A stretch of 64,000 nt of DNA from Epiperipatus broadwayi (GCA_028023455.1 JAQFVV010006221.1:11026825-11090824), one strand, 5' to 3'; shown: positions 36,130 through 50,051, numbered from the stretch's first letter. Made by a program: numbers and translations. The notes: a model not told the origin generated them from the sequence alone.

Positions 36130-37590
36130 ATATATTTATTTCGTGTGAAAGAAGATTGAACTACTGCAAACATTTTACTCCTTGTCAGGAGAAGAATTTA
36201 TATATCTATGAAAAATTAGGTGAAGAAACTTTATGGTATGGCTACTTAAAAGGGAACTAAGGTTTGTCTTTGGACAAAAAAAATATTAGTGGCTACTTAA
36301 CACTGACCAAATCACTTTTAGAATTGGACTTCAAAAATTGTTCTATTTAAATGGTCATCTCCTTAATCTCCAATGAAATAAATGCATATATCCATGATGG
36401 AATATTGTGACACAGTATTAATAAATAAATTAAGTATTAATGCTGACACATAAAAAAATGAGAGAAACATTGATTTTTTTTTTTTCATTTTATTTACTTG
36501 GTAACCTTACCTTGATATGGATTTTCAAATTATTTTGTGCTTACCAACTGGAGCTATTATGAATAGCATTTAGGCTTGGTGCATATGATTATATTTAACA
36601 ATTATTAGACATTGCATGGATAAAGCATACTTGTTTCCAGAAACAATTAGGATAACTAAATCATGTAGATATTTTGAAACTAAAATTTAACTGTATATTC
36701 ACACTTATGAATATACATGCATAATAACTAAAGGAATGGATTATTATTATCAAACAATCTTCATATAAAATTGCGTCACTTATTAATGGAAAACATTATC
36801 TCTGGATAATTGGGTTCTATTAATATTGGATATTTATAAAATATGAAGACCAGGACCTTAAAGATTGCTAAGTCTTACTTGGGATTTTATAATGCTTATT
36901 TATAGTTGTTTAGATTAATTTGGTTTTTTTAAGAATGGATGATAAAATATATAGGTATAACTAGAAGAAAACAATCACAATTGTTCCAAATTATAAGTTA
37001 GTATCAACTCAAGCACTTATGATTAACTTACTTAGATTTCTTACATCTATTATATTATTAAATTATAATAAGTTAAAGTTCTCATTTAATATCCTTTTAT
37101 TAAGATTTAGTTAATATGTATACTTATATATATGGATTCTCATAGTTATCAATATGAATCACTTGTCTCACATCACTACAGGTTTACATCTTATACAGAT
37201 ATTCATATAAAACTTTATTTTACTCTTTTTTAAAACATTATGTTCATAGATTATATATTAATAATAAATAAACAATTGTTGTTATCATATTATGCTATTG
37301 GTTTGAGATCTTTCTAGTTCATCTTCCCAATATAATTATTATAAACAACATCTAAACTATAAGTTGGTTAGTGTTCAAATCATTATTTCACATTTATATT
37401 ACCTTTCATCAGCTAGCAGTTCTTACTAAGTTACTATAATATTGTGTGAGTATAAATTGGGAAATCAACCAAACATATAATGTATCTCTATTATTAAATA
37501 ATTTAGCCAAATTTATTGTAAAATTTAATTTAGGGTTAATGGAGTCTCTGTCTCTTGGGTATCTTACCCCATTTGCATTATTTATATTGG
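36130..37590. other. AT-rich stretch, nothing recognised
   Basis: No supported feature apart from simple AT runs. Confidence 0.45.
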
Positions 37591-37599
37591 TACAGTTTT

Positions 37600-37620
37600 G
37601 ATGCCCAATGTGGTTTGATT
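37600..37620 (+). other. PBS-like relic
   Basis: GATGCCCAATGTGGTTTGAT resembles the relic at 9562 (GATGCCCAATGTGGGGCTTC) and, less closely, the intact primer binding site at 3587. There is no LTR terminus in front of it. It could mark an old insertion of the same LTR family or be chance; the first ten bases are identical in the two relics. Confidence 0.35.
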
Positions 37621-37962
37621 AATAACCACTGCCACATTAATGAATCGCACACAATAGAATTTCTAAATATTTTGGCAACATATAGCCAATGATCTCATTA
37701 AGATAGAGGTGAGATATAAAATTTTTGAACTTTTAAGTTAGTATATATGTATATTTTTACACATAATTGATATGGTTTGTTTAGAGGTATATGCTAATAA
37801 TGAATATCATTTTATTTGTTTAAATACTCTATTGCCTAAGATAAGTTAGCCTTACATATATTTATACATATGTTCATCACTATGGAAATCATTCATTTAA
37901 GAGTTGGGCTGGAGGTGGGTATCTCAGATATGGGTAAAAGATTTGAAGATATAAAAATAATG

Positions 37963-38475
37963 CTTGAATATCCTAGTACCTCACTGAGAAAGCCAGAAGC
38001 AGAAACCAGACTGGGGTTAGGGATATTCTGCAAAGCTTGTTAAAAGCTTATTTGTGAGCTCTTTATATAACATTTGTAATAAAAGCTTGTTTCAATTAGG
38101 TCATGTGACATCTGACTTGATTTTTTTTGGTGATTTTATATTGCTAAAGCTATTAATATATGGTGTATCTGAATTTAGTTCAGTCCCATATGGCTATTTA
38201 AGTTAGATAGCTGGATTGGAAGACATATGAATGTCTGAAAATTTCAGATTTTCTACTTCATAGTTATCCATTAGATAAAGTGCTGGGCTTGTCCTGGTAT
38301 TTTTAATCTAATGCTTGAATATCCTAGCACCTCAATGAGGAATCCAGAAACAGAAACCAGTCTGGGGTTAGGAATATTCTGCAGAGCTTGTTAAGAGTTT
38401 ATTTACAAGTTCTTTATATAACATTTGTAATACAAACTTGTTTAAATTGGGTCGTGTGACAGCTGACTTAATTGG
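37963..38475 (+). repeat. Family C relative, direct ~350-bp unit with partial second copy
   Basis: The segment AATGCTTGAATATCCTAGTA through TAACATTTGTAAT (from 37963) recurs from 38314 onward, a period of about 351 bp. The part between them (38150-38310), with CCATATGGCTATTTAAGTTA and CTGAAAATTTCAGATTTTCT, matches the right arm of the palindrome at 23210-23480. The same unit is thus palindromic at 23 kb and tandem here. Confidence 0.75.
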
Positions 38476-38539
38476 TAATAATTTCTAGTAATCCCTTAAG
38501 TGCAACCTACAAATCAGTCCCTTGGCAAATAGTAATTTA

Positions 38540-40080
38540 TACTAGAAAGTGAATGACTAAGATTGTCTCTTTTGGGCTTAGGTGGACTATCATAAGTATT
38601 CTCCCCAGCCTCCAGTCTCCTGAAAATATTCTCCATGGTGTGTCAATCATCTGCTCAATATGCCAAGGCAGATTTCAGTGCAAAATGTGCATGATTTTTG
38701 TATCTGATAATGGGAATATAGTTAAAGTTCAAAATTTGGCAACCTGTTACCTAAAGAACTGTTCCTTGTGAGAGGTATATTTTCCATGAGAAAGACAGTG
38801 GTGTATGCATTCCTGCTTATCCTCATTCCAAAAGTTGCTCATTATGGTCTGATCATAATCAACATAGGTTTGAGGCCTCTCAAACAAAGATCATCACCAT
38901 TTTTTGCTGAAGCATAAAGATAACTGCTGGCAATCATCAACTTTTTCCTTCATATAACACACTCAGGGTAAGTAATTCCTCCAATGTGCTTAAATACTCC
39001 ATGGAGTTCTCATTGTATTCCCATTTGAAAACTTTAATGTTAATAAATTGGGAAGTATTATGGTTTGAAATCCCTTTAAAATGAGCACCATTTCTTCATC
39101 AGAAATTTCAGACTTCTCTCATGTTTTTAAATTTCTCAAGATTGTTTCATCCATAGGATAATTCTTGTCTCCAATAGCATATCTGATCTTAATTTGGTTC
39201 ATCACTAACCTGAATTCTCTCAATTTTTTTCAAAGTCTGCTATGTGGACACTATTCACTTGCATAACGAAAAACTCCTCAAATTGAATGCATATACCCAT
39301 GATAACCTGTGTCTCACTTTTATATTTCTCATCAGTGTCATTTTCACCAGTTTTCATATATTCTGTAATCTGTATTAACTTCCCCTGAATCTTTTCCAAC
39401 TGAATATCTATTTCCTGGAAACAACTGGAGATGATGTTATTCCCTGTGTCCACTTTTTCAACCATGTCACATAGTTTGTCATCACCAGTCTGTTGTATCA
39501 TCTCACAATACTCTCTATTAAGCTGGAGAAGTTTGTCCCATTGGAAGCCAACAGCAACCTTAACTTCAGCTTTTATATTAGCATAAACACTTTTAGAGAG
39601 CATTCAGTTTAATTTTTAAGTGCTTGAAACTCACTCTGTCAGGCCTTACTGTCATCAGAAATTTGCCTGTATAACCCCTGACACTTTTTTTAATTCCTCA
39701 AACTTTGCTACTATAGCTTCAATCTTTGATTCTTTCTTATATCCTTTCAACTTTCAGCAAATTTTATTTTTAATTCCCTACTATCTACTACTATCTTCAA
39801 TTCAGTACTCATTTTATCAGAGTTAGCCTTCAATTCATCATTCATTTTATCCATTTTATCAGAGTTAGCTTTCAATTTAACCCTCAATTCATCAGAGTTA
39901 GCTTTCAACTCAGCCTTCAATTCATCAGAGTTAGCCTTTAAATCAGCCTTTATTCTTCAGAGTTAGCCTTCATTTCAGCATTCATTTTATCAGAGTTAGC
40001 TTTCAACATAGCCTTAAACTCATTCATTAGGGCTTGCAAACTAATGCCAGAACCACCCAATATTTCATTGGCATTATCCA
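38540..40080 (-). pseudogene. Coiled-coil gag-like gene, decayed, minus strand
   Basis: The start is at 40080 (MDNANEILGGSGISLQ), similar to MDN... of the protein at 5024. It is followed by 11-residue repeats of KANSDEL type encoded as 33-bp units; the TCAGAGTTAG anchor lies at 39859, 39892, 39925, 39957 and 39990, the 32-bp step being a frameshift. The longest open segment (39603-39220, 127 aa) contains VGFQWDKLLQLNREY, matching LGFQW in the 5-kb protein. Downstream, in shifted frames, come a REFRLVMNQIKIRYAI segment and an EEMVLILKGF segment that look capsid-like but are too broken to assign. No protease, polymerase or integrase follows; the SINE-rich region begins instead. Confidence 0.6.
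39859..40010 (-). repeat. Coding minisatellite, 33-bp (11-residue) period
   Basis: TCAGAGTTAG recurs at spacings of 33, 33, 32 and 33 bp. Read on the minus strand this encodes repeated KANSDEL-type segments, the signature shared with the protein at 5.0 kb. Confidence 0.85.
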
Positions 40081-41790
40081 TAATGTTTTAAAACAATAAT
40101 AATAATAGACACAATACATATTTATATTATAACCTACAGTCCCAACACCACTCATATACATTACATGAGCGAAATGCCCAAGCGCCAGTTCTATTAATGA
40201 ATAGAACAATAGAACAAGATATATGCTACAAAATTATTACTGAGACTCTGTATTTAAGTTTATGTTCAGCTCAGCTCAGTGGGAGGCTATAGGCAGTTCA
40301 TAAGATATATGATGATAAATAAATGAAAGAAGAAATATTACAAAACACTAAATGTAATGTAAATCCTTTTTATTAATTAATTGTATGATAAAGAATCATA
40401 ATGTTTATCGGTAGAGTCTATTAAAATATACTTTAAACTTAATTTCTTCATTCATCCAAATATAACATATATCAGCTTGCTATAATTATAATACCAAACA
40501 ATTCTCTGACTTGGCATATCACGATCTAAACATCTACTTTAATGCCAATCAAGAAATAAACAATAAGATCTCAGGGAATTTAACAAACACAGTTGAATTA
40601 AGTAAACTACATTGGCCCATAAGTTATAATTCTAAAGTATGATAAAAATGTAATGAAACAAATTGACTAAAATATTCTACTGTTTCAATGATAAGATAAT
40701 GACAGAAATAGGGTATTTTAATTTCATATCATCATCTAACAAATATACTAACTTAGCAACTTTTTTGATACGTTTATCCAGTGGCAAATGTTCCTTATAA
40801 TGTTTGGATTAAGTAAAAACAATATTGTCAGACACCAGCAGATTTAATATTATAACTCTAAAATAATATATCTATTTTATGGTAGATTTATGAAATGTGG
40901 AGATGTGGAAATGGAAAACACGAATGTATACAATAATAACTCCAGACACAATTTTAAGATTTTAAACAAATAAAATAAATCATTTATTACAATAAAATAA
41001 ATTTGGTTTAACATATTTACAATTGGACTACTTGTCCTATAGATTTTTAAATTATCAAATAAACTTTAAGCATCAGTTTGGGATTATCCCTATTATCAAA
41101 GCAAATTAACACCAAAACTTAAATATTCTGACTTCGAACACATGCTTTACATGTTTCATCTACATGACACTAAATAAACAACATGTTATATTATTAAAAC
41201 AAAAAAATACTTTGAGGATATTACCATTGATTAATAAAATAGATCAAATTACTTATATTTGGCTCTCAACCAAGCAACTTTTTCTAATTGACTAAATAAT
41301 CACTTTCAATTACGAATACCTTTCATGCCTAGCAACAAAATCATGTTCATTCTGATGATTTGATGATTTATAACCTTTATTTAAATAAATACACTGTAGT
41401 TTAAAATATTTATTTCCCGTTTTAATCTAATAACTTTATACTTCTATTTAAATGAATGTAATGTATTTCAAAACATTTTAATTTCAATAACTCTATACTT
41501 TATATAAGCGATATTATTTATATTATGTGTGTGTGTGCGTGTGTCAAGCAACAATGATAGAAAATAATTTTTTCTACAAATTATCCATTCATTAAGAAAA
41601 TATCATACAATTATTTTATTTCGGACAATGTCGTAATTCATCAATAAAATAAGACTAATATTACATCAAGAATTAATTTAACAATTTATCTGGCCACATA
41701 TTAATTAACACAGAGCTATATTTTCATGATTATACAGACTATACATTATAAGGGAAATCTACATGAGGAGCAGATAACTCTTACTGAACA
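40081..41790. other. AT-rich stretch, nothing recognised
   Basis: This is upstream of the minus-strand coiled-coil locus and might include its leader, but no LTR terminus or PBS was found here. A GT-rich run lies near 41525-41545. Confidence 0.4.
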
Positions 41791-41795
41791 CTTCT

Positions 41796-42021
41796 ACAAT
41801 AATTCATCTGATTCTAAATACACTGTTGGTGGAGAACCTCTTTCCTCATCACCAAGAATATAAGAAAAATATCACATAACTTCCTAAACATCATTTAATC
41901 ATATTTCAACAATAATTCATCTACTTCTAAATACACTATTGGTGGGGAATCTTTTTCCTCATCACCAGGGCTCTAAGAAAACATCACTTAACTTCAAAAA
42001 ATATCATTTAATCATACACAT
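41796..42021 (+). repeat. Tandem duplication, 113-bp period, two units
   Basis: ACAATAATTCATCTGATTCT at 41796 recurs at 41909 as ACAATAATTCATCTACTTCT. The following blocks TAAATACACT, GTTGGTGG and CCTCATCACCA also repeat. The duplicated unit is non-coding. Confidence 0.8.
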
Positions 42022-45000
42022 ATAATATAAACTAGGCTCTACTCATGGAAAAACATATACTAAATAAGCAAAATCTTTTATCCCTACAAACATTATAATG
42101 CAATCAGATTTATTTCCATTCTCAAAGCTCTTCTAAATATCGAACATTATAAATACATGCTGGCAGATAAATACATACAGATAACATACTAATCTGTTCA
42201 ACTCAGTAGAATATGACAGCATCCGAAATTTATACATAAGAATATTCACAAACTGAACTTTATCAAACAAATGTCATAATTGTGCAAAACAGACACACAC
42301 ACGCGAATAAAAGTATATATAAAATTAACTCTAAATTACACACTATGCAGGCGACATGGTAATTAAATATTGCATCAAGGTATAACTTTTAATTCAGAAT
42401 AAACTTTAGGTTACCTTTTAAAATGTAATGGTTATAATTATTGCGAATGAACTTTCTTTCATATCTAGCAAAATATTTCTATTATACGTTCGTAGATTAA
42501 AAAAAAAAAAAAAATTTCTCACTTTGAGACAATAAAGTATACAAAATAAATATAAACCTCTCTAATAATATATTTAAAAAATATATTTCTTTCTTTTACC
42601 TTCGTAAAAGAACAATAAGACCTATTTGTAGACCATCAATTTTTACCAGCATATTCCTCATTTGGATATGCTTCGGAGACGATCTTGAAGATCAAAATAA
42701 CCCAAATTATCAATAAAAAATAATAATAAGTAAGCCTATTATCAATAATATACATTAATAATGACAAGCAATAAAAAAAAAGAAAGAAACAAAAGTTATT
42801 TGTTTTGTAACTTAAAATGAAAGTTCACTTGCAAAGCTCTGCTCCGGGCTTATGAAACAATATGGACACATTCCAAACTGAATTTAAATGAAATAACTTC
42901 TGCAGTATAACTTAAAAAAAATATAAACGTAACTTAAATCTGACCCAGCATCTCTGGTGTTCATAGCATACCTATTTGAGGTACCAAATCACACACACAA
43001 GCAATTAATTTCTTCTTTATTATACTGAAAATATAAGACATTCTCCATTGTAGTGCTAAATTAAATACGTAATTATTTTAGTAGTTTTCTTGAGTAGCAT
43101 TTAACACTTTATAGTCTATTATATGCATGGTTTATTCTCAAATATTGTCAATTAAGATACCATGATTCCTTAGTAATTCCACAATTAATAATACTTGGTT
43201 TTATATTCCATCTTTATCGAAGAGAACAAAAATTACCCGCATTTCTATTCTTCCATTCGATCTCAGCAAATACTTAACTTGAAGGAACTCACATTTTATT
43301 TCCTTCATTTAAAATACGTATTATTTCCAGAAATACCTGATAAATAAATAGTGTTATCTCTTTGTGGTGAATTTGAACAGGGCATGATTTATCAAAATAT
43401 GTGTATTCTTAATTCTATGTTTCATCCTCACAAAAACACAACACAGAAAATAGCGAAGAATTAAAATATATTCTGTAAAATAGTTCTGCATGCATTTCCC
43501 AGATATATTAAAATACACACGTTGGTTAGTGATACAACAATAATATTCATGCAATTTATTCCTGTTTAAAATGACAATTAAATGAAGTAGTGTAGACTGG
43601 ACGTTATCAACATACATTTTTAAAAGAGCAATAGTTATGAAGAGGTTAATTTAAAAACGTTTAAATCGAGGAGAGCAAAGTAAACTGTGTACCTTTGAAA
43701 ATTTAGAATTCCATTCTAGCTAACCAATTTCCATAATAAATTTCTTAAAATCCTTTCGATGTTTTATTCCACAGTCTTTTTTAAAATCAATTTGACTTCA
43801 GCAACTGGTTTTTAATTTTCACAATAAAAAAAAAAAAATGAGCCACTGTTTTCTGGCTACAATTACATTACATAATATGCAAATTTTTCACTGGAGATCT
43901 TTGTTAAATAGCTCTCTTTAGCAAAAAGGTATTTTTTTTTCACAAGGTAACTCCCATGCTTTCTTTCTATCTAGGCTAATTACATATTCAAAAAAAAATA
44001 TTTTCAAAAAAAACCATTTTGATTAAATCAAGACAAAAAATAATAAAATAAATAGCTTTTACAAACTTGAAAGAAAAATGAATATTAATTAACTATTAAA
44101 CAAAAATGATTAATAATTTATTTAATTTGTAAAATAATCCATTGATTCAACTATCTATTAATCATTGGAAAGAAATATATATTTGTTAAATTATTTAAGA
44201 TAATTACTGTAATTTAAATGTTTTTATTGTACATGTACTATTGTTTGCTGTTGTTAAAGGATGAAAATGAAATGAAACATAATACAGACATATATGCATG
44301 CACATGTACTGCAACCTAAATATTAAACTATCCTAACTAAATATAATTGAAATGGCTATTAATTGTTGACAAAAGGATAAGTATTAATGAATAAAGGATT
44401 TTGAAACCATTCAACCAAATATTACACTAACATAATTAACTTTGCATTTTCCTGCCCAAATATACCAATTCCTATAATAACAACCCCTCTCTCTCACATT
44501 AAGTATTTCATTAACCACAATAATAATAATGAATACTTATAAAGTAGTCAATCAACTGCATAATCAATCCATATTTAAGCTTCAAACAATCTCCAGCAAA
44601 AAAAAATTTAAATTCTAAGGCTATTTCATTTTTTTAAAAATATAATATAATTATTCAATGCAGATACAAAGTATGTCAATTCCTTGTGCCCATTCAGATG
44701 GTCACAATATATATATTACATGATAATTACTTAGAACTCGAGGCTAGTCATCCCCTTGTCATTATCCTAAAATGCAAATCATCAGCCAAGCAAAATATAA
44801 ACAATATAAACAACCTGATATTAAATTTGAATTATATTTGTCCCAAACATCAAATTTTCAATTTCAATGATCTCATAATCTTCCTGATTGATGGAAAATG
44901 CTATCTGACACAACAGCATTGATACACATAATTTTTTTTTACTAGAGTGATATTTTAAAATGTGTGAATCATGTATCAAAAAAATTACCTATGTATAATA

Positions 45001-45330
45001 ATAATACAACTACATCCACATAATATTGAGATGTGGAGATTTCCACATCTAAAGTTAAATGTCACACTGTAATATTGATATGCATTAAACATACTAAAAA
45101 TGACCACATGTGCTAAATAAGATTATATTTATGTAAGTCAACTACATGATGAGATAATTTCCTTTCTTAAGGGAAGAATGATCATCTATTAATTTTATAA
45201 TTTGAATACCAACTCTAGTCTATTATAGACTAACTCACCATTATACTAATGAAATCTAATAAAAAAAAAAAGAAATGGAAATTAAAATCCTACACCATCT
45301 TACAATATATGACTTCAGTCTCTATTAATT
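42022..45330. other. AT-rich stretch, nothing recognised
   Basis: There are homopolymer runs near 42500 and 43830 and a short hairpin AGATGTGGAGATTTCCACAT near 45030. I see no gene; the ORFs at 43354-43617 and 44686-44922 have no recognisable domain. Confidence 0.4.
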
Positions 45331-45339
45331 GTTCACTTT

Positions 45340-45620
45340 TTGAGTCCCTTAGTTGTTGGTACCAATTGTAATGGACTGTCTGATTAATGGGCACCAATTG
45401 TAATGGACTGCACTTGTGCAATGGGAAATAAACTAACCCAATCATTGGATGTCAATTATAATGGTTTGGATTGTGATGCTTCCAGTATGCCTGGCACATG
45501 ATATGTCTATCCACTTTTTTCGTATAAAGGACCTCTGCACATTGGTGATGTCCATGGCATTTCTATTCACTTTTCTTTAAGTACTGCCCAAAAAGAGAGT
45601 CTTAGACTTCATTTTCATTT
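45340..45620 (-). repeat. LTR-terminus-like relic, minus strand
   Basis: On the minus strand the motif TCCATTACAATTGGTGCCCA is followed 40 bases later by TCCATTACAATTGGTACCAA and then AACTAAGGGACTC. This mirrors the reiterated CCATTACATTTGG...TTAGGGGCTTG modules at the 3' end of the young LTRs (3277-3584). I read it as the end of an older related LTR; it has no visible partner. Confidence 0.45.
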
Positions 45621-48230
45621 AGAAGCATGAGCCTTCTCTTTAATTTCTCCAGCATGATGTCAGTACTGCAAACTTCTTAGTATTATTATTTCTTTTGCTT
45701 CATGACCCAGTTTTGATGTTTTATTAAAAATTGTGCTCTGCTCAAAACATATACATAAATTCTAAATACTACTAGTTTTATTAATTAATAATGTTATTTC
45801 AGTCTTATTATACAATCCTACCATTTAATTTGTTATTTATATATTTAAGAGTATTTGCCTAGGGGAAAATAAAACATTCTTCTTATCAGCGCTAATTAAA
45901 AGAATTTTCATTAAATATTTTGTCATATAATCAAATATAAGTTTTCAAATGTATTTTATTTATTTTCATGACTGTAATAGCATGAAAATAGTTTTTCTTA
46001 TATATATAATGAATCTTGGAATGCTCCCCGAAATATGTTGGGTACCACATTTCAGAACTGTAAATCAAAGCATTAATAGGAATCTTATGTAATCTTTTAA
46101 TAATTGATTGGCATCTTAATACAATACCCACCAAAAATATGTGATAAATTATATATACTATTTAGTTAATAAAAGAGCATATGAGAACCATTAGCATGAA
46201 TTTCAATATGTAATTATCTATCATTTGGTAGACCGTTCATTCATTCATGCACATATTAATATATATAATTAAATCATAATGTATATAATTAATTTTTTAT
46301 ATTAAACTATTTTATTGACTAACTTGTTTGAGTAGTTCGATTTTTTTTTTCTCCACTTCCACATGTACAACTATGTATATGCATATTTTAATTTAGTTAA
46401 TATTGAGTCTCATTATCTTCTTTGCTCTGTTAGTGGGCCGGATTTAAAACAGATTCTCATGTGCCATCATTAGATATTATTCATTAAGTGTTTAATCTGG
46501 GGCTTAGGGAATGAGTTTAATCCAGGATGGTTTCTGACATAAATCTCAGGCTTGACTGGGTTTGAAATACATTTTGTGAGTTCTAGCTCATGTTAGATGG
46601 ATCAACATGTTTTGACCGGTACAATATGTGTGCATGCGCACATGTGTGTATTAACTTTTTAAGCGCTGATTATTTTATTGGCTGAGTGAAGTAAAAATTT
46701 AAACTTTTAATTGGTCAACTCACAAACTCAAGCATCAAAATATATTCATCTTTTAATATTATATTCACTTTAGTTTCATTTGTAAAAAGTATATTAATAA
46801 TTTGTCAGGTTATGAAAGTAAATGAAAGTTTTTTCAAAAATAAATTTTTATTTATAATTATAAAAATATTCGATAGCAGCAAATCTAAAATGAACGTTAG
46901 TCACCAACCAAAAAGTTTTGCTGAAGTCAGTGATTTCCCTCCCAATTTTACGTTGCGGATAAGTAAATAATTTTTGCTAAAGTCTTAACTATTTTTCTAA
47001 AATAATTTTATTTTTAGCATATTTTATCAAAATAATTTAAAATTTGTCAAAAAATACTTTTAAAATGGTCTAAAACATTTGTTTATCATTTTCAAAATGA
47101 AACAAAAGAAATAAAAGTTATTGACAACCATTTTCTTTGTTGTCGAAATTTACAGATTCAAGAAAGGACAGAATTTTTACTTTGTTAGACCTTGACATCA
47201 GTTTTATTGATTTTTTACTTGTAAAATAATTCAAGAGAGGGCAGCATCTTACGGAACTTTTTATAACCTTTCAAAAGATAGTAAAATCTTTATCATAGCG
47301 TTAAAAATGACAGAATTCAAATGACTTAAAGTGGCTTCGAGTCATCTCGTAAAACTCCATTGAAAGATTTAAAATGCTTATTACATCTAGCTTACTATTA
47401 CTTAGGAATTTCAACATCAGTAATAAGGAGTAAGATTTGTCAAATATGGAAAGGGGAGAAACTATTACATATGATACATTTCTTTTTGAGAAGCTTTTTT
47501 AACCCAGTAATATAAGTTATACTGCTTTTTTTTTTTATTAGCTAACCTGGTGTTTATTATTGTAGCCTCCTATTTTAATATAATTTAAATTAATCTTATG
47601 TCATTCATCTTTGTCTCTAAATTAATGATCATCTAATATAAATTAAAAGAAACTCTATCATATCAAACATTAAACAAGCTAATATGTTTCACTTGTTTAA
47701 CTACATTACCCGTACTAACAAAGTATGAAAGTACTGTACTTTAAATCTAAAGATTATTTGAGAGACTCTGCAATAAACATTTTAAAATTCTTTTGATTAA
47801 TTATATAATAGTTCAATATTAATAAATCATTAATAAAAAACATCACCTACTCTAAGAAAACAAATACTATATATTTATCTCCAAATAAACTAATAAATAA
47901 AAGATTTATGCTTAAGTGAAATTTATAAAAGACTTTATTTTTGAAAAATTAAGCATTTCTCTGTATATAATCTGCCAAGTTTATTGAATGGAAGTAAGAT
48001 ATGGACTTCCTAACAGTGTAACAGAATAAGACAGCACAAAGTTAATTGATAAATATTTCCAGCTCTGTATCTATTGGTTTAATTAAAAAAGAACAATTTG
48101 CCTTGTTAATAATTATCAGAAAGCTAGTGGTGAAATAATTTTTATTACCAAATTAATATCTTTGATGCATTTCCAAATACAACATTATTTAAATAATCAG
48201 TGCTTACTGCTAAACTGAAATAAGTATTCA
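45621..48230. other. Unassigned stretch
   Basis: 46430-46640 and 46860-47350 are less AT-rich than average but show no coding frame or repeat that I can identify. Confidence 0.4.
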
Positions 48231-48384
48231 AATATTAAATCACCCCACGTGATTAAGCAATTCAGTATACTGCCCTCTGTGAAATAAATTAAAGTCTATA
48301 TATACAGACTCTAATATAATTATCTATATTTATTTCCCAGAAGGCAGTGCTGAATTGCTTAACCATGTGGTGTGATTTAATATT
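48231..48384. mobile_element. Foldback MITE, family H
   Basis: AATATTAAATCACCCCACGT through CTGCCCTCTGTGAAATAAAT is matched in reverse by ATTTATTTCCCAGAAGGCAG through GTGTGATTTAATATT. Arms are about 60 bp with a loop of about 40 bp. A half copy lies at 27908-27972. No coding sequence. Confidence 0.85.
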
Positions 48385-48938
48385 TAAACATTATTTAATA
48401 GTATTACTCTTTTTTGAATAATAGCTTATTCCCATTAGTTAATTTTTAAACAAACTTTTTAAACTATTTTTTTTGAATACCCATATTAAATTAAAGTAAC
48501 AAAAGAGATGGCTTCTATAGAAAAATCTTTATTATTATTTAATTGTCAATGTTATAATTTATTTCTGTATTGGTCAGATATTCCATGTACATTTTATCAT
48601 AATAGTAGAATGACAGCGGATAAGATCATTTTCCATGACTTCCCAAGTAATTAAATAATCAATTATTTTTAACCTCATATTTTAATATACACCTTCGAAT
48701 ATAAGAACTTGTTATCAACATTTATAATTATTTGTCTAAAGGTAAAATTTTGAAATAAATTGAATTTAAAAAAAATTTGCATAATCGAATCTACAGAATA
48801 AAAAAGAAATAGAAGTTAGAGAGAATCACTGGTGGATCAAAAAATTTCATACTAATTAAAACAGGGATACGTGCAATTTAATAGAACTAATTTAAAAAAT
48901 AATAAAATGAGGATAATCTAAGATTACAAATTACTAAT
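48385..48938. other. AT-rich stretch, nothing recognised
   Basis: No supported feature. Confidence 0.45.
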
Positions 48939-49047
48939 GGAATTGGTGGTCGAGAGGTCAGCGCGACGGCCTTGCACTTGCAGGCAGTTGCCCGGGTTGC
49001 GGGTTCGCGTCCCGGCCGATGCTATGACACTTAAAAAAAAAAAAAAA
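48939..49047 (+). mobile_element. tRNA-derived SINE, copy 2, poly(A) tail
   Basis: GGTGGTCGAGAGGTCAGCGC (A-box region) and GGTTCGCGTCCCGGCC (B box) are the most GC-rich and least decayed of the three copies. The end GATGCTATGACACTTA runs into about 15 A. No flanking duplication was found by eye. It lies in a GC-poor region, so the GC contrast is striking. The ORF reading SAGTRTRNPG on the minus strand is the antisense of the SINE, not a gene. Confidence 0.88.
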
Positions 49048-50051
49048 CTTTGAATTGTTTCTCTGGTTTTACTTTTAAAAATGTTCATTGAACAAAAGGC
49101 AGAGGCTATCTTTTGTTTGAGAATAAAAAATATATACTTTTTGAAAAACATCCACAATCCAGTCAAAAGATAATTATTTTATTTATAATAACTTGGATGC
49201 ATCAAACCTCCACAAATAAACAACACAGCACCTTTTAATATAAAAAAGGTAACAAACCTTTGGTCGTGTGCTTTTATGAATGTATGTGCAATCCTTGTGA
49301 GCATCAGTTTAAAAAGCATGTGATTCACTTATACCGAGCTTATCATTATAAAAGTACATGATTGAAGGTTTATTCTTTTCTTTCTATTCCATACATAGTC
49401 AAATGCTATATAAATAAATATACAATTGATAACATCTTTCAATTATATGATTTTCTAACTGCAAAGTAAAATTGTACTATTATTTGACAATTATTTTCAA
49501 TCTAAGGTAAAATAAGGGGGAAATATTTTATGCATGGATTATAATGAAATAAATAACAGAACTTCTCATTTGATGAGTATAAAGTTTTATAACATTTAGA
49601 TTGTAAAAAAAATAATGTTATTAAAAGATGAAAATGCTTCTGCATATCATAAACAATAAGTATAGCTGATCAGTGCTAGTTGTATGTATATTTTATACAC
49701 ATATTTCAAATATAGATAAACTCATATACTTTAGTATATATTACAGGCAAATCAATGTTGAATTAACAATTATGTGACTTTGATAGCCATTTCAAAAAAT
49801 ACTTATTAAACCACTTTTATTATTACTTTTTTAATATAATTTTTTTGAAAGAATCTTATTATTTTACAGTTCATTTACCAGTATTTTAACTCTTATGTTT
49901 TAATACTTTTAGTTTTTTTATTAAAATACTGTTGAAATACTATACTGCATTTCTTTATATATAGAAATATTTAAGAATTATTATTATTTGCCTTATTTAA
50001 TATACATTTTTTAAAATTTAAAAAACTGACAATTATTCTTTGAGAGACAAG
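49048..50051. other. AT-rich stretch, nothing recognised
   Basis: No supported feature. Confidence 0.45.

Noticed and set aside
48924-49166. 80-aa minus-strand ORF containing SAGTRTRNPG
   Set aside because: This is the antisense of the tRNA-derived SINE, a common false gene prediction.
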